Assembly (NCBI GenBank): GCA_030446305.1
Contig: JASUSA010000041.1
Coordinates: 1-32,998 of the forward strand
From: Clostridiales bacterium
GTDB lineage: Bacteria; Bacillota; Clostridia; Peptostreptococcales; Acidaminobacteraceae
Length of the DNA stretch: 32,998 nt
Reading direction: 5' to 3'
Position numbers and translations under genes: made by a program. Under the pieces are notes generated by a model. That model searched no databases. It was not told the origin of the DNA and worked only from the letters and a program-made list of their open reading frames with translations. Shown here one piece after another: positions 1 through 8,768 of the stretch (positions are counted from its first letter, which is position 1; every line of letters begins with the position of its first letter).

Positions 1-118
1 CGTTGTCGCACAGGTTAAACTGTTTAAGGCATCTCACAGCATCCTCACAGGGATGGAAGACCCGCAGGTTAATTACATCAAGGTCATTAAAGAACGCCCG
101 CTAAAGCCTTTAAAATAG
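1..118 (+). CDS. C-terminal end of an unidentified protein (5' end outside window)
   Basis: An open frame enters the window and stops with TAG at 116-118, leaving 38 residues that begin VVAQVKLFKASHS and end KERPLKPLK. It is the only open stretch that stops just before a strong terminator, so it is very likely the genuine 3' end of a gene. No family can be named from so short a tail. Confidence 0.6.
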   Translation, partial: VVAQVKLFKASHSILTGMEDPQVNYIKVIKERPLKPLK

Positions 119-132
119 GCCAATAAAATTGT

Positions 133-170
133 AACGCCCGCAGTTTTCGAACTGCGGGCGTTTTATATTT
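133..170 (+). terminator. Rho-independent terminator with UUCG tetraloop, probably bidirectional
   Basis: A perfect 13-bp stem (133-145 with 150-162) closes a TTCG tetraloop and is followed by a T-rich tract on the + strand. On the minus strand the hairpin is followed by a weaker T-rich stretch (complement of 121-130). It lies between two converging genes and can serve both. Confidence 0.9.
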
Positions 171-227
171 GTACCATTTCTATTTTATAAAACGAAATCC
201 ATGATAAATGGCTTTTATTTATGACCA

Positions 228-1253
228 CTAATATTTATTAGGAAAATGTATTTTCCCCACTTGCCACAGATATTGATCAATCTTTTTTAGCGAAACATTT
301 TCTAAGCCATAAAAGCATCTGAATTGGCATAATATAGATTTAAATCGCTCATATTCATGCAACTCCTGCGTTTTAAATTGACAGAACTGGTCTTTTTCTT
401 TAAAAAAAAGAAGCATCTTTTCAACATAACTGTCATAGATCGGATAATCATCAGGATAATGATGACTACAATATTTAGTCGCAAAAGAATAAAAATTACG
501 CATTTTACCGTTTTCATATGACACAGTTGCAATTTCGTTTACAATGTTTACATCCTTTGTACTCAAACGCGCATCAATATTTAAAGTCATGATATGTTTT
601 GCAACATCGAAAACTTTAAAAATATTTGTACTGTAAAATTGATTAAGTGCCGCTACTTTAACGAGCACCTCATGTAATGCAGTATTATGAGGATATGTTT
701 CTCCAAATAATTGATTAAGTGCTTTTTCTTGTAATCGATACTGTTCAACGTGATCCCATCGATCTAAATAATTGACGATCTCGGTTTCACTTGGCTTAGC
801 AATTGTATCAACGACCTTAACAAACTTCTTTGAACGTGATCTTGTTGTTCTTTCTTCATCATATACTCGTGTTAATATCGCCGCTACTTCAGAAGGTTTA
901 TACGTAAACCGGACTGTTTGTGTCTCTAAGTTGCACTCATCAACCAAAAAACCAGCATTTAGCCACCCCATTGCATAACTGTGTGTCTTTTCATTAAGCC
1001 ATTTATACCTTCGCGTGCTCGCAGGCAATTCAAATCCAAGCACTTCTTCAATCATATCAAATGTCATATGCAAAACATCATTTCCAGACTTGTGATTGTT
1101 TATCAAAAATCGAGTAAATCCCTTATACTTGTCACCTATCGCCAACGTAGCTTCTTCCTTCCTAGCGCAGTCGTTTCCAACTTTCGAATACAACCATTTC
1201 AAATTGTAAAAATATACAGATTGGCTTCTATTCTTCTTCTGCAATCGCTTCAA
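228..1253 (-). CDS. orphan protein: DUF7662-like N-terminal domain plus probable HhH-GPD-like C-terminal region
   Basis: About 341 residues. The first third has the pattern KYKGFTRFL, then IEEVLGFELPASTRRY, W.N, HS, WLNAGF and a closing strand, which I recognise as the DUF7662 domain. The last half contains NFYSFATKYCSHHYPDDYPIYDSYVEKML, split here as NFYSFATKYCS and YPIYDSYVEKML; this resembles a HhH-GPD-like DNA glycosylase-fold segment seen in accessory-genome proteins. Both are from memory, not a search. The longest frame starts at TTG 1268, inside the preceding gene. The TTG at 1253 is preferred because AGAGG sits 6 nt upstream. It overlaps the end of the flippase gene by 26 nt in another frame. 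The gene is visibly more AT-rich than its neighbours, which suggests horizontal acquisition. Function unknown; a DNA-damage or defence role is only a guess. Confidence 0.6.
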   Translation of the reverse strand: MKRLQKKNRSQSVYFYNLKWLYSKVGNDCARKEEATLAIGDKYKGFTRFLINNHKSGNDVLHMTFDMIEEVLGFELPASTRRYKWLNEKTHSYAMGWLNAGFLVDECNLETQTVRFTYKPSEVAAILTRVYDEERTTRSRSKKFVKVVDTIAKPSETEIVNYLDRWDHVEQYRLQEKALNQLFGETYPHNTALHEVLVKVAALNQFYSTNIFKVFDVAKHIMTLNIDARLSTKDVNIVNEIATVSYENGKMRNFYSFATKYCSHHYPDDYPIYDSYVEKMLLFFKEKDQFCQFKTQELHEYERFKSILCQFRCFYGLENVSLKKIDQYLWQVGKIHFPNKY

Positions 1254-2790
1254 AAGGTTCCTCTTCAAAAGCCTGCAGCGCCTTCAATGAAATGAGGTTT
1301 GTCTTAAAAATCAACAGCGCATAGATAATAACCGCTGCCAAGATACTGAGCAACAATGAGACGCGCATACCGGCATGCTGTGAAATAATCGCATAAAGCC
1401 CTTTTGCAGAGATAATCATCACCAGATTGGCCGCAATAACACCTGCGCCCTTTTTCAAAATAACCGCCGGGCATTTAAGCCCCTTAAACAGTACCGATAA
1501 GTTGAGCAGTGCTGCAATCGCATATGCTGTAAGCGTTGAAATTGCTGCCCCCTTAATATTGACATCAACCATCCCCAGAAGGATATAAGCTAAAATAATT
1601 TTGACGACAGCCCCTACGAAAAGATTTCGCACTGGCTTTTTATACTGATCGAGCCCCTGTAAAATTCCCGTACTGGCTTGATAAATTGACAAGAATACGA
1701 CGCCGAGGCCTAAAATTGCGAGTACCGGGGTCGCTTCAACAATGGTTTCTGCTTTCGCCGGGTATAAAAACAATAAAATCTGCTCTGCAAACCCAAAAAT
1801 ACCGAGCCCCATAGGAAGGCCAAGTGCAATGGACAGAAGCACACCATAATACACTTTTTCGGCAAGTTTTGGATGCTTAACCGTATAAGCACGGGTAATC
1901 ATCGGCAAAAGACTTACCTGAAGCGCAGTGAATATAACCTGAGCCAGATTGATAATCGGGACCGAATAAAACTGAATATAGGTAAACATAACGCCTGACT
2001 GGTTCCCAAAACCGATGGAGCGAAGCCGTGCGACGATCATCGTTGAATCAATAATAGACAGGAGCGGCATAATCGAAGCCCCAATAGCAATTGGAATTAC
2101 CATCTGAATAACTTTTACAATTAGCGGCTTATAGTCGCTTAGTTTAACGGTGACGTGCTTATAGCTCTTTTTGTAGCGATTAGTGGAGTATATCCAGCTC
2201 ACAACGGCACCAAATGCAGCACCTGACGTTCCAGCTGCCGCTGTATACGCATCGACGCCTGTAAAGATCACCATTGCCGCAACGGCCAACAAACCACAAA
2301 TAACGCGGCCTAGCTGCTCTAAGAGCTGCGAGATGCCAAACCACTCCAAATGTTGCGTCCCTTGGAAAAACCCCCGATATGCTGCATTGAGCGCAACAAA
2401 AAAGGACGCAATTCCTAAAACGTAAAATGAATAAACACTTTCCGGATAACCATTGACGCCAGAAATAATCTTCGCGCCCAAAATTAGAAAAATAAGCGTA
2501 AAGACACCAAAGAGCATCATTAAGCGCTTGCTGACCTCAAAAATCGTTAGTTGTTCGTCCAGCGATTCTTTCGCGCCAGCTTCAGCCGTGAGTTTTGCAA
2601 TAACGGCAGGCAGTGCAGATGTTGAAATCACAATAAGCGCCGTATACCATGGATAGGCAATGGCGTAATAGGTTACAGCATCATTCGTCATAAAGTTGCC
2701 GAGTGGCACGCGATACAACGCACCGATAATTTTAATCAAGATCCCGACGATACCTAAAAATCCCAATTGCTTTGCAAATTTGTTTTTCAT
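1228..2790 (-). CDS. SpoVB/YtgP (MurJ)-type lipid flippase, paralogue 2
   Basis: This 520-residue polytopic membrane protein belongs to the MOP exporter superfamily, polysaccharide/lipid II flippase branch (SpoVB, YtgP/MurJ). It probably flips a lipid-linked cell-wall or spore-cortex precursor across the cytoplasmic membrane. About 14 hydrophobic helices can be traced. The N-terminus MKNKFAKQLGFLG and the following RVPLGNF and ISTSALPAVIAKLTAE segments match the family and match the next gene. Its ATG overlaps the upstream stop as TTATGA, so translation is probably coupled. The C-terminal tail is acidic (EEEPFEAIAEEE). The precise substrate cannot be told from sequence. Confidence 0.88.
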   Translation of the reverse strand: MKNKFAKQLGFLGIVGILIKIIGALYRVPLGNFMTNDAVTYYAIAYPWYTALIVISTSALPAVIAKLTAEAGAKESLDEQLTIFEVSKRLMMLFGVFTLIFLILGAKIISGVNGYPESVYSFYVLGIASFFVALNAAYRGFFQGTQHLEWFGISQLLEQLGRVICGLLAVAAMVIFTGVDAYTAAAGTSGAAFGAVVSWIYSTNRYKKSYKHVTVKLSDYKPLIVKVIQMVIPIAIGASIMPLLSIIDSTMIVARLRSIGFGNQSGVMFTYIQFYSVPIINLAQVIFTALQVSLLPMITRAYTVKHPKLAEKVYYGVLLSIALGLPMGLGIFGFAEQILLFLYPAKAETIVEATPVLAILGLGVVFLSIYQASTGILQGLDQYKKPVRNLFVGAVVKIILAYILLGMVDVNIKGAAISTLTAYAIAALLNLSVLFKGLKCPAVILKKGAGVIAANLVMIISAKGLYAIISQHAGMRVSLLLSILAAVIIYALLIFKTNLISLKALQAFEEEPFEAIAEEE

Positions 2791-4334
2791 AAGGTTGAAT
2801 GGTGTCCTTCCATATTTTCTAAATCTTGTTTGACAATCAGCTTAAGTAGGAATGTTAGCACAACATAAGTCACCGCAGCCAATAAGATTGCCGCAATCAA
2901 ACCCAATCGGAAGCCAATCATTGGCGTTATCAGCCTAAAACTTTCCTTGGCCACTGCTAACATTACCACATTGGCGATCATAATTTTAATCATTTGCAGC
3001 ATAAAGCCCTGGGGCATTGCGACTGTCTTCGTCAACGCAATAACATTCAGCAAGGCTGCCAGTGCATATGCTACGAGTGTCGAAATGGCAGCACCATTGA
3101 CATTAATCGTTGGAATACCCAAGAGCACATAACCGAGCACGACTTTTACACAGGCACCAATCACGAGGTTAATCACCGGTACTTTGTACTTGCCAACACC
3201 TTGCAGCATACCTGTTGTCGCCTGATAAACCGATAAAAAGACGACGCCAAGTCCCAACCACATCAAGACAACGCCAGCGTCTCCCATCAGTTCAGCTTTT
3301 GATGGGTAAAGCAGCAACAAGATGGGCTCAGATAACCCCGCCATGCCCAGCGACATAGGCAAGCCAATAAATACGGACAGCCTAATCCCCAAATAGATTT
3401 GACGATCCAGTCTAGAATCCTTTAACGTATGGCTTCTTGAAATCATTGGCAGCAAACTGACTTGAAGCGCAATGATGACCGCTTCTGCAATCCCAATAAT
3501 CGGCGCGCCATAAAATGACAAATACGAATACATAACACCAGCATCATTGCCAAAACCCGTCGCGCGGAGTCTTGCGATCACCATTGTCGAATCGATAATC
3601 GTCAGGAGGGGAAAAATCGAAGCCCCAAGCGCGATGGGAACTGCCATCTTCACAATACGTTTCACAAGCGCCCGATGGTCTCTTAATGACGCTTTATGCG
3701 GTTTATATTCTCGTTTGTAGACCCAGAGGGCAAACAACCAGCTTACAACAGCACCATAGGCGGCACCAGATGTTCCCGCTGCGGCTACCATGCCATCCCC
3801 CAAACCTATTTTTACAAATCCCCAGACCATCAAAAGCCCAAGGCATACCCTGCCAAGCTGCTCAACAAGCTGTGAGTAGCCAAAGTGGTTCATATGCTGT
3901 GTTCCTTGGAAAAGGCCTCGATATGCTGAGTTCAATGCAACGAAGAACGATGCAATCCCCAGCACGACAAACGAAGAAAAACTTTGCGGATACCCCAGAA
4001 ACGACGTGATCCCCTTCGCGCCAACACTTAGGCATAAAAGTGTAAAAGCACCGAACAGCATCATAAGCTTTTTAGCAATGACAAAGGTATCGTACTGCAG
4101 TGTTTCATCTCCAAGCGCACTTGCTTCGGCCGTGAGTTTCGACACAACTGCCGGCAATGCCGTCGTCGATATGACGATGAGCGTTAAATACCACGGATAG
4201 GCAATGGCATAGTAACTGACTGCGTCTTCGCTCATAATATAGGCGAGCGGCACCCTGTAGAAAGAGCCTATAATCTTAATGAGGATGCCGATGACACCCA
4301 ACAATCCCAATTCTTTTGCAAATTTGTTTTTCAT
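2787..4334 (-). CDS. SpoVB/YtgP (MurJ)-type lipid flippase, paralogue 1
   Basis: This 515-residue polytopic membrane protein is of the same flippase family as the gene that follows it. It begins MKNKFAKELGLLGVIG and shares co-linear blocks with its neighbour, including RVPLAYIMSEDAVSYYAIAYPW, here split as RVPLAYIM and YYAIAYPWY, plus YRGLFQGTQH and IDSTMVIARLRATGFGN. The likeness along the full length indicates a tandem duplication. GAGG lies 6 nt before the ATG. It is the first gene of a two- or three-gene unit driven from the promoter at 4546-4573, with a leader of about 200 nt in which I see no known element. Confidence 0.88.
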   Translation of the reverse strand: MKNKFAKELGLLGVIGILIKIIGSFYRVPLAYIMSEDAVSYYAIAYPWYLTLIVISTTALPAVVSKLTAEASALGDETLQYDTFVIAKKLMMLFGAFTLLCLSVGAKGITSFLGYPQSFSSFVVLGIASFFVALNSAYRGLFQGTQHMNHFGYSQLVEQLGRVCLGLLMVWGFVKIGLGDGMVAAAGTSGAAYGAVVSWLFALWVYKREYKPHKASLRDHRALVKRIVKMAVPIALGASIFPLLTIIDSTMVIARLRATGFGNDAGVMYSYLSFYGAPIIGIAEAVIIALQVSLLPMISRSHTLKDSRLDRQIYLGIRLSVFIGLPMSLGMAGLSEPILLLLYPSKAELMGDAGVVLMWLGLGVVFLSVYQATTGMLQGVGKYKVPVINLVIGACVKVVLGYVLLGIPTINVNGAAISTLVAYALAALLNVIALTKTVAMPQGFMLQMIKIMIANVVMLAVAKESFRLITPMIGFRLGLIAAILLAAVTYVVLTFLLKLIVKQDLENMEGHHSTL

Positions 4335-4545
4335 GATGGCCTCAATTGTCCTGTATTAAATCCTGTGATGAATATCATTTTAGTTTGATGTTTGCCGTTA
4401 CGTCACATGCCGCGATCAATTCAAGCTCGCCTTGACACGTACCCATACGATGACTGTGACTGTTCAACTATTCAATGTAATCATATGAAGCAGCACAATG
4501 CGACCTGTACAGATACATTCTGTTTCTTTTGACGCTTACTTTACT

Positions 4546-4573
4546 ATTATAATCTATCTTGGCGATAATTCAA
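4546..4573 (-). promoter_or_regulatory. sigma-A-type promoter for the flippase genes
   Basis: On the minus strand TTGAAT (4568-4573) and TATAAT (4546-4551) are separated by 16 bp. The -10 lies inside ATTATAAT (4546-4553), so TATAAT can also be read on the + strand, but no convincing + strand -35 accompanies it. Confidence 0.6.
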
Positions 4574-4628
4574 TTTACGTTTTCATCACGATTTTTTCTC
4601 GTCGATTTGAAAGGACGATTATCTTGTG

Positions 4629-4897
4629 ATGAATTTTAATAAAATAATAGACACAGCGATACATGAGGATAAGGCGCTTACAGGATCGTCGCGGCAAATG
4701 CCGCCTATAGGAATGCCGCCTTAGACGGACTAAAAACATTTTCTTCTTAAGGCTAAATCCATTTTCAAAAAAGAACATGCTGATAAAGTTGTTGTACACG
4801 ATGGCAGTGTGAAAGCATTTGATAAAATCTGCAAACCATGCAATCCAAGGCGTTTGAGATTGCCAGAATGGCAATTCAGGCGATCGGCATTTGTTAA
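4629..4897 (+). pseudogene. frameshifted remnant of a small gene of unknown family
   Basis: The 4335-4956 gap holds no intact gene but has a protein-like trail on the + strand. From ATG 4629 (AAAGGA upstream) it reads MNFNKIIDTAIHEDKALT. In the frame one nucleotide back from 4682 it reads IVAANAAYRNAALDGLKTF, then returns to the first frame at 4752 with AKSIFKKEHADKVVVHDGS and KAFDKICKPC, and ends from 4841 as QSKAFEIARMAIQAIGIC with TAA at 4895-4897. Stitched together this is an ordinary-looking ~88-residue protein needing three frame changes, so it is probably a decayed gene. I do not recognise the family. The rest of the gap holds only the promoter at 4546-4573 and nothing else I can name. 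Confidence 0.45.
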
Positions 4898-4899
4898 TG

Positions 4900-4935
4900 A
4901 AAAAAACTGCATCTCAAATTACAATGAGATGCAGT
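4900..4935 (-). terminator. Rho-independent terminator for the liv/hydrolase operon
   Basis: An 11-bp perfect stem (4906-4916 with 4925-4935) with an 8-nt loop is followed on the minus strand by a run of T (complement of 4901-4906). It lies just past the stop of the last hydrolase gene. Confidence 0.88.
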
Positions 4936-4956
4936 GCTCTGAATTTTTAGCGTATT

Positions 4957-5781
4957 TTAAAGAATATTAAATGACGTCGACATCACCTGCGCAAAGCCAT
5001 CAATCAATGCCACGAATTCTGTGGGTTTTTCATACATGGAAGCATGACCGCATCCCTGAATAACCGCAAATTTCGCGTCCTTAAGCACTGACTGCAGCTG
5101 TCTTTGACACCTGAGCGGCGTTATCTGATCCTGATCTGCTCCAATGAGGAGCACAGGACAGGTAATCGCAGCGAGTTCATCAAGTGCATTATGCTGTGCC
5201 GCACTGTCAACGAGTCTTGTAAAACCATCATACCATGCCGATGTCAAGGTTTCTGTAAACATTTTTTCTCTTGCCGTGAGCCAGTCGAGGTTTTCTTCAT
5301 AGAAAGTCGCCGAATAAATCGGAGGGATTGTCGCTTTAAAGAAAACACTGCCGTCCCGCGTCGATGCGGCGTAATTCCAGCTGTCGCCGATCGTTTTGAG
5401 CTGAGGGTCTGTATAAGCCGTCGTATTGGCGAGAATTAGACCTTCCAAAACATTGCCGTGCCGAGCCGCTACTTTCATCGCAACCTCACCGCCATAGGAG
5501 ATGCCGACGAGCAATACTTTTTGAAGCGACAATGCTTCAATCGCATGTGCCACCAGCGATACCTGAAGATCCTGCGTATAGGAAACACCTTCGAGATACT
5601 CTGATTTTCCCTGATCAAAGAAGTCGATTAAGACCAGCGTATAACGCTTTGAAAAATAGTCGACAAACGCCTGCCAACTCGCCGTACTCATCATAATGCC
5701 GTTGAGAAACATCAGCGTCTGCTCGCCGTCACCATGCTTTTCAAAATAAACTTTTTTTCCCTCAAATGTTAAATATGGCAT
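4957..5781 (-). CDS. alpha/beta hydrolase
   Basis: This is a 274-residue alpha/beta-fold hydrolase, probably an esterase or C-C hydrolase acting in the cytoplasm, with no signal peptide. The nucleophile elbow GISYGG gives Ser95; the acid is probably Asp218 (GADQDQITP) and the base His246 (GCGHASMYEKP). The expected FLNG oxyanion loop follows the first strand. The longest frame starts at a TTG, but GGAG sits 6 nt before the ATG at 5781, giving MPYLTFEGKKVYF, so that start is preferred. It is the last gene of the ABC-transporter operon, 12 nt behind a second hydrolase. The substrate is unknown; context suggests it acts on something imported by the transporter. Confidence 0.85.
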   Translation of the reverse strand: MPYLTFEGKKVYFEKHGDGEQTLMFLNGIMMSTASWQAFVDYFSKRYTLVLIDFFDQGKSEYLEGVSYTQDLQVSLVAHAIEALSLQKVLLVGISYGGEVAMKVAARHGNVLEGLILANTTAYTDPQLKTIGDSWNYAASTRDGSVFFKATIPPIYSATFYEENLDWLTAREKMFTETLTSAWYDGFTRLVDSAAQHNALDELAAITCPVLLIGADQDQITPLRCQRQLQSVLKDAKFAVIQGCGHASMYEKPTEFVALIDGFAQVMSTSFNIL

Positions 5782-5793
5782 GCTGTACTCCAA

Positions 5794-6678
5794 TCATTTC
5801 TTAATGATGCGCACCAGCTCGTCCAGTTGATCGACCATTGGATTGTGACCGCTTTTCTCCAGATTATGATAAGTGGCTTTAGGCGCTAATGCTTTGTAAA
5901 TTCCCTCTCCCATATAAGCGGGGACGACGAGGTCATCTTTGCCTTGAATAATATCAGCCTCACACTGAATGCGGTTAACATCACCGGTTCCCTTGCCGTA
6001 AACATTGGTCTCATCAGAGATGTTGAAATACATCAAAGCGTAATCAACGTCAACGAGGTTGCGCTGTAATAACATTTCTGCTACATATTGTTCATATAAT
6101 TCCGGCTTTGGAATGTTGCCCACATTGTAAATGGCACCGTTCCAAAGTGCTTTGTAAAAATCACCGTCTTTGGCTGCAAGGGCATCAAGTACAGGTTTTA
6201 CTTGAATAGGATCGGCTGCTACTTCTTCCTTTGTCATTAAAAACTGATCCGGAATCGGCGCACCCGACGCATCCTTCTTATTAATAGGATAGCCCATGAG
6301 CCCAACACTTTCAACCAATATAAGGCGATTCACCAAATCTGGATTGTCTGCGGCAAATTGCATGCATATGCCACCCCCCGTTGACCATCCCAAGAGCTCA
6401 AAATCCTTCAATCGCAGCTTTTCTACAAAATGTTCCAAGTCTTCGCTTAGCGTTTTCAGTGAATCAAATCGCTCGTGATAGGACGAGTGGCCAAACCCCC
6501 TCAGATCAGGTGCGTAAATTTTAAAATCGTCTTTCAGCCTTAGCATCAATTGATCGAAATGCAGTGATGATGACATATTTCCATGAACCAAAATAATGGT
6601 TCTGTCGCCTTCGCCGCCTTCTCGATATGCCAAGATTTCATTGCCTATTTGCATTTTTTTAAATTCAAAATCGATCAT
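5794..6678 (-). CDS. alpha/beta hydrolase
   Basis: This is a 294-residue alpha/beta hydrolase. The oxyanion motif is LVHGNMSSS; the nucleophile elbow GWSTGGG gives Ser99; the acid is probably Asp249 (QGKDDLVVP) and the base His278 (SGHNPMVDQ). A cap region lies around residues 125-215. Start ATG 6678 has AAGGTGG 6 nt upstream. It is not closely similar to the hydrolase behind it, so the pair is not a recent duplication. Position directly after the binding-protein gene suggests joint expression and a common substrate class, such as an ester, lactone or amide taken up by the transporter. That link is inferred from order only. Confidence 0.85.
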   Translation of the reverse strand: MIDFEFKKMQIGNEILAYREGGEGDRTIILVHGNMSSSLHFDQLMLRLKDDFKIYAPDLRGFGHSSYHERFDSLKTLSEDLEHFVEKLRLKDFELLGWSTGGGICMQFAADNPDLVNRLILVESVGLMGYPINKKDASGAPIPDQFLMTKEEVAADPIQVKPVLDALAAKDGDFYKALWNGAIYNVGNIPKPELYEQYVAEMLLQRNLVDVDYALMYFNISDETNVYGKGTGDVNRIQCEADIIQGKDDLVVPAYMGEGIYKALAPKATYHNLEKSGHNPMVDQLDELVRIIKK

Positions 6679-6698
6679 GCCGCCACCTTCTCTTATGG

Positions 6699-6725
6699 GT
6701 CACCGCCCGTACGCCGAGCGGTGAC
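6699..6725 (-). promoter_or_regulatory. intercistronic hairpin behind the binding-protein gene
   Basis: Eight perfect base pairs (6699-6706 with 6718-6725) form a GC-rich hairpin between the binding-protein stop and the hydrolase RBS. No T-run follows on the minus strand, so it is unlikely to be a full terminator. A hairpin here commonly stabilises the upstream binding-protein message and lowers downstream expression. Confidence 0.5.
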
Positions 6726-6734
6726 ATCCAATGC

Positions 6735-8039
6735 CTATTTTAAATCATCAACGCCATTGAAGCCAGATACAGCTGTCCATTTTGATGGGCTGTTTACATC
6801 AACACGTGAAAGAACCATTTGTTGTGTACCCGTTCTCATCCCATTTGAAAAGTCTATTGATCCGCCAAATGGGTTGTTGATTGGTGCTTCTTCAAGCGCA
6901 TTCATATAGTTTTCCCAAGTCAGAACTTCACCTGCTTGTGCAACGCGGCGAACACCTTCTGAGAAGAAATTCCCAGCGATCCAGCCTGTAGCAGAGTAAG
7001 CATTGAGTTCATCTTCATAGCCAAGTTCTGTCATATATTTTGTAAATTCATCCCAAACTGCCGGATTGCCTTCGAGGTCAACCCACCCTAAACCGTAAAG
7101 ATTGTCCATTGTGTTTGGTGCTTCGTTGTAGTTGCTATCAACAAAAACACTTGATACATTGGAATAAGTTGTAACGATTGGTACATTGGTAAGCCCTTGC
7201 TGTTCCATTGTCTTAATAACTGGTGCAAGTTCTGCTGAGAGTGAAGGAATAATCAAAACATCTGGATTCGCTTCTTTTACTTTAAGGACTTGTGCCGTTG
7301 CATCTGTCAGGCCAGGTGATACGGATTCTTCTGCAACAACTTGGATGTCCGGATATTCTGCAAGCTGTTCTTTGATCCCTTCATAAGTATTTAAGCCAGC
7401 TTCGTTGTTTGTATAGATAATGCCAACTGTTTTTGCGTCAAAGTAACTAACGGCATAAGCTGCTATGATCTTACCTTCATACGGATAAATAGGCTGTACC
7501 GGATAGATATTGCGATCAGGATCATCTGTTGAATAGAGGTCAGCAACGCCGCCTGCAAAGTAAACCGCTGGGATACCGGCATCTTCAAGATCCGGAAGTG
7601 TCGCTGCGATACAAGGTGATCCAAAGTGACCGACAATCGCAAAGACTTCATCTTCATAAACAAGTTTTTCAAGGTATTGTGACGTTAAAGCAGGGTCAAA
7701 TTCATCATCATAATGAAGGAATTCAATTTGTCTACCATCTATGCCGCCACCTTCATTGACGTATGCGAGATAGGATTCAATACCATGAATGAATGGTAAG
7801 CCGATTGGTGCAAACGCACCACTTGTTGCCGCACTGTTCCCTATGAGAATTTTGTCGTCTGTAACGCCTTGTGCAGGTTCTTCAGCAGGTGTTTCCGCTG
7901 TTGTTTCTGCAGCGCTTGAAGTTGATGACGGTTCACTTGATGCAGCAGGTGTTTCTTTAGAACCACAGCCTGTGAATGCCATTGCAGCAAGCATGATAAC
8001 GAGTACCATCACTAATGATCTTTTTAAATTCATGTTCAT
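6735..8039 (-). CDS. ABC transporter substrate-binding lipoprotein, LivK type
   Basis: This 434-residue type I periplasmic-binding-fold protein is of the branched-chain amino acid/amide family. A basic N-terminus, a hydrophobic core and FTGC give a lipobox with lipid-anchored Cys25 (Cys23 if the second ATG is used). A Ser/Thr/Ala/Glu-rich linker covers residues 26-60. The mature part starts DDKILIGNSAATSGAFAP and has the typical IEFLHYDDEFDP segment. It should sit on the outer face of the membrane and deliver ligand to the LivHM permease. GGAGG lies 3 nt before the first ATG and 9 nt before the second; the second has the better spacing. The gene sits after the ATPases rather than first in the operon. 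The ligand could be an amino acid, amide or short organic acid. Confidence 0.9.
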   Translation of the reverse strand: MNMNLKRSLVMVLVIMLAAMAFTGCGSKETPAASSEPSSTSSAAETTAETPAEEPAQGVTDDKILIGNSAATSGAFAPIGLPFIHGIESYLAYVNEGGGIDGRQIEFLHYDDEFDPALTSQYLEKLVYEDEVFAIVGHFGSPCIAATLPDLEDAGIPAVYFAGGVADLYSTDDPDRNIYPVQPIYPYEGKIIAAYAVSYFDAKTVGIIYTNNEAGLNTYEGIKEQLAEYPDIQVVAEESVSPGLTDATAQVLKVKEANPDVLIIPSLSAELAPVIKTMEQQGLTNVPIVTTYSNVSSVFVDSNYNEAPNTMDNLYGLGWVDLEGNPAVWDEFTKYMTELGYEDELNAYSATGWIAGNFFSEGVRRVAQAGEVLTWENYMNALEEAPINNPFGGSIDFSNGMRTGTQQMVLSRVDVNSPSKWTAVSGFNGVDDLK

Positions 8040-8057
8040 TCTCCTCCCAAGTTTTAA

Positions 8058-8768
8058 TTATCTATTTCCTCCAAGATAAGCCTCAATTACTTTCTCATCC
8101 TGTAGTAAATCATTGCCGGCGCCCTCTAAAATGATCTTGCCCGTTTCCATAACATAGGCATAATCTGCAATTTTAAGGGTTTGTAGTGCATTTTGTTCAA
8201 CGATTAAGATCGTTACGCCTTCATCGTTTAACCTTTTGACAATTTGGAAGATATCTTTAACAATCAGCGGTGCTAGCCCGAGAGACGGTTCATCCAAAAG
8301 CAGCACCTTTGGATTTGCCATCAACGCACGGCCAATGGCCAGCATCTGCTGTTCACCACCGGACAAGGTACCTGCAATTTGCTTTCTGCGTTCTTCCAGT
8401 CTTGGAAAATAGCCAAAAACACTTTTCATACGCGTGTCGACCACATCACGGCTCTTTTCAGTAAAAGCGCCTACCTTTAAATTTTCCTCGACTGTCAGCG
8501 ATGTGAAAATTTGTCTTCCCTCTGGCGATTGCACAATGCCGAGTCCCGCAATTTTTTCAGGTGCCATGCTGTGAATAGGCACTTCATCGAGTTCAATCGT
8601 ACCTGTTTCCAGCGGCATCAATCCTGAAATCGCCTTTAGCGTCGTCGTCTTCCCGGCTCCGTTTGATCCCAGCAGTGCAACAATTTTGCCACTTGGAACG
8701 TCGATGTCAATGCCCTTAACTGCTTTAATGTTGCCATAAGCTGCGTGAATGTTTTTAATTTTCAGCAT
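8058..8768 (-). CDS. livF: LivF-type branched-chain amino acid ABC transporter ATPase
   Basis: A 236-residue ATP-binding subunit of a LIV-type importer. Walker A GSNGAGKT is at 34-41, signature LSGGEQQ follows, and Walker B is VLLLDEPSLGLAP. It ends with the family's typical EAYLGG tail. The open frame runs further upstream into livG, but the ATG at 8768 (MLKIKNIHAAYG) matches the family start and has AAAGG at 9 nt. Three ATGs crowd this site (8777, 8774, 8768). It overlaps livG by 14 nt. The symbol reflects the subfamily, not a proven substrate. Confidence 0.9.
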   Translation of the reverse strand: MLKIKNIHAAYGNIKAVKGIDIDVPSGKIVALLGSNGAGKTTTLKAISGLMPLETGTIELDEVPIHSMAPEKIAGLGIVQSPEGRQIFTSLTVEENLKVGAFTEKSRDVVDTRMKSVFGYFPRLEERRKQIAGTLSGGEQQMLAIGRALMANPKVLLLDEPSLGLAPLIVKDIFQIVKRLNDEGVTILIVEQNALQTLKIADYAYVMETGKIILEGAGNDLLQDEKVIEAYLGGNR

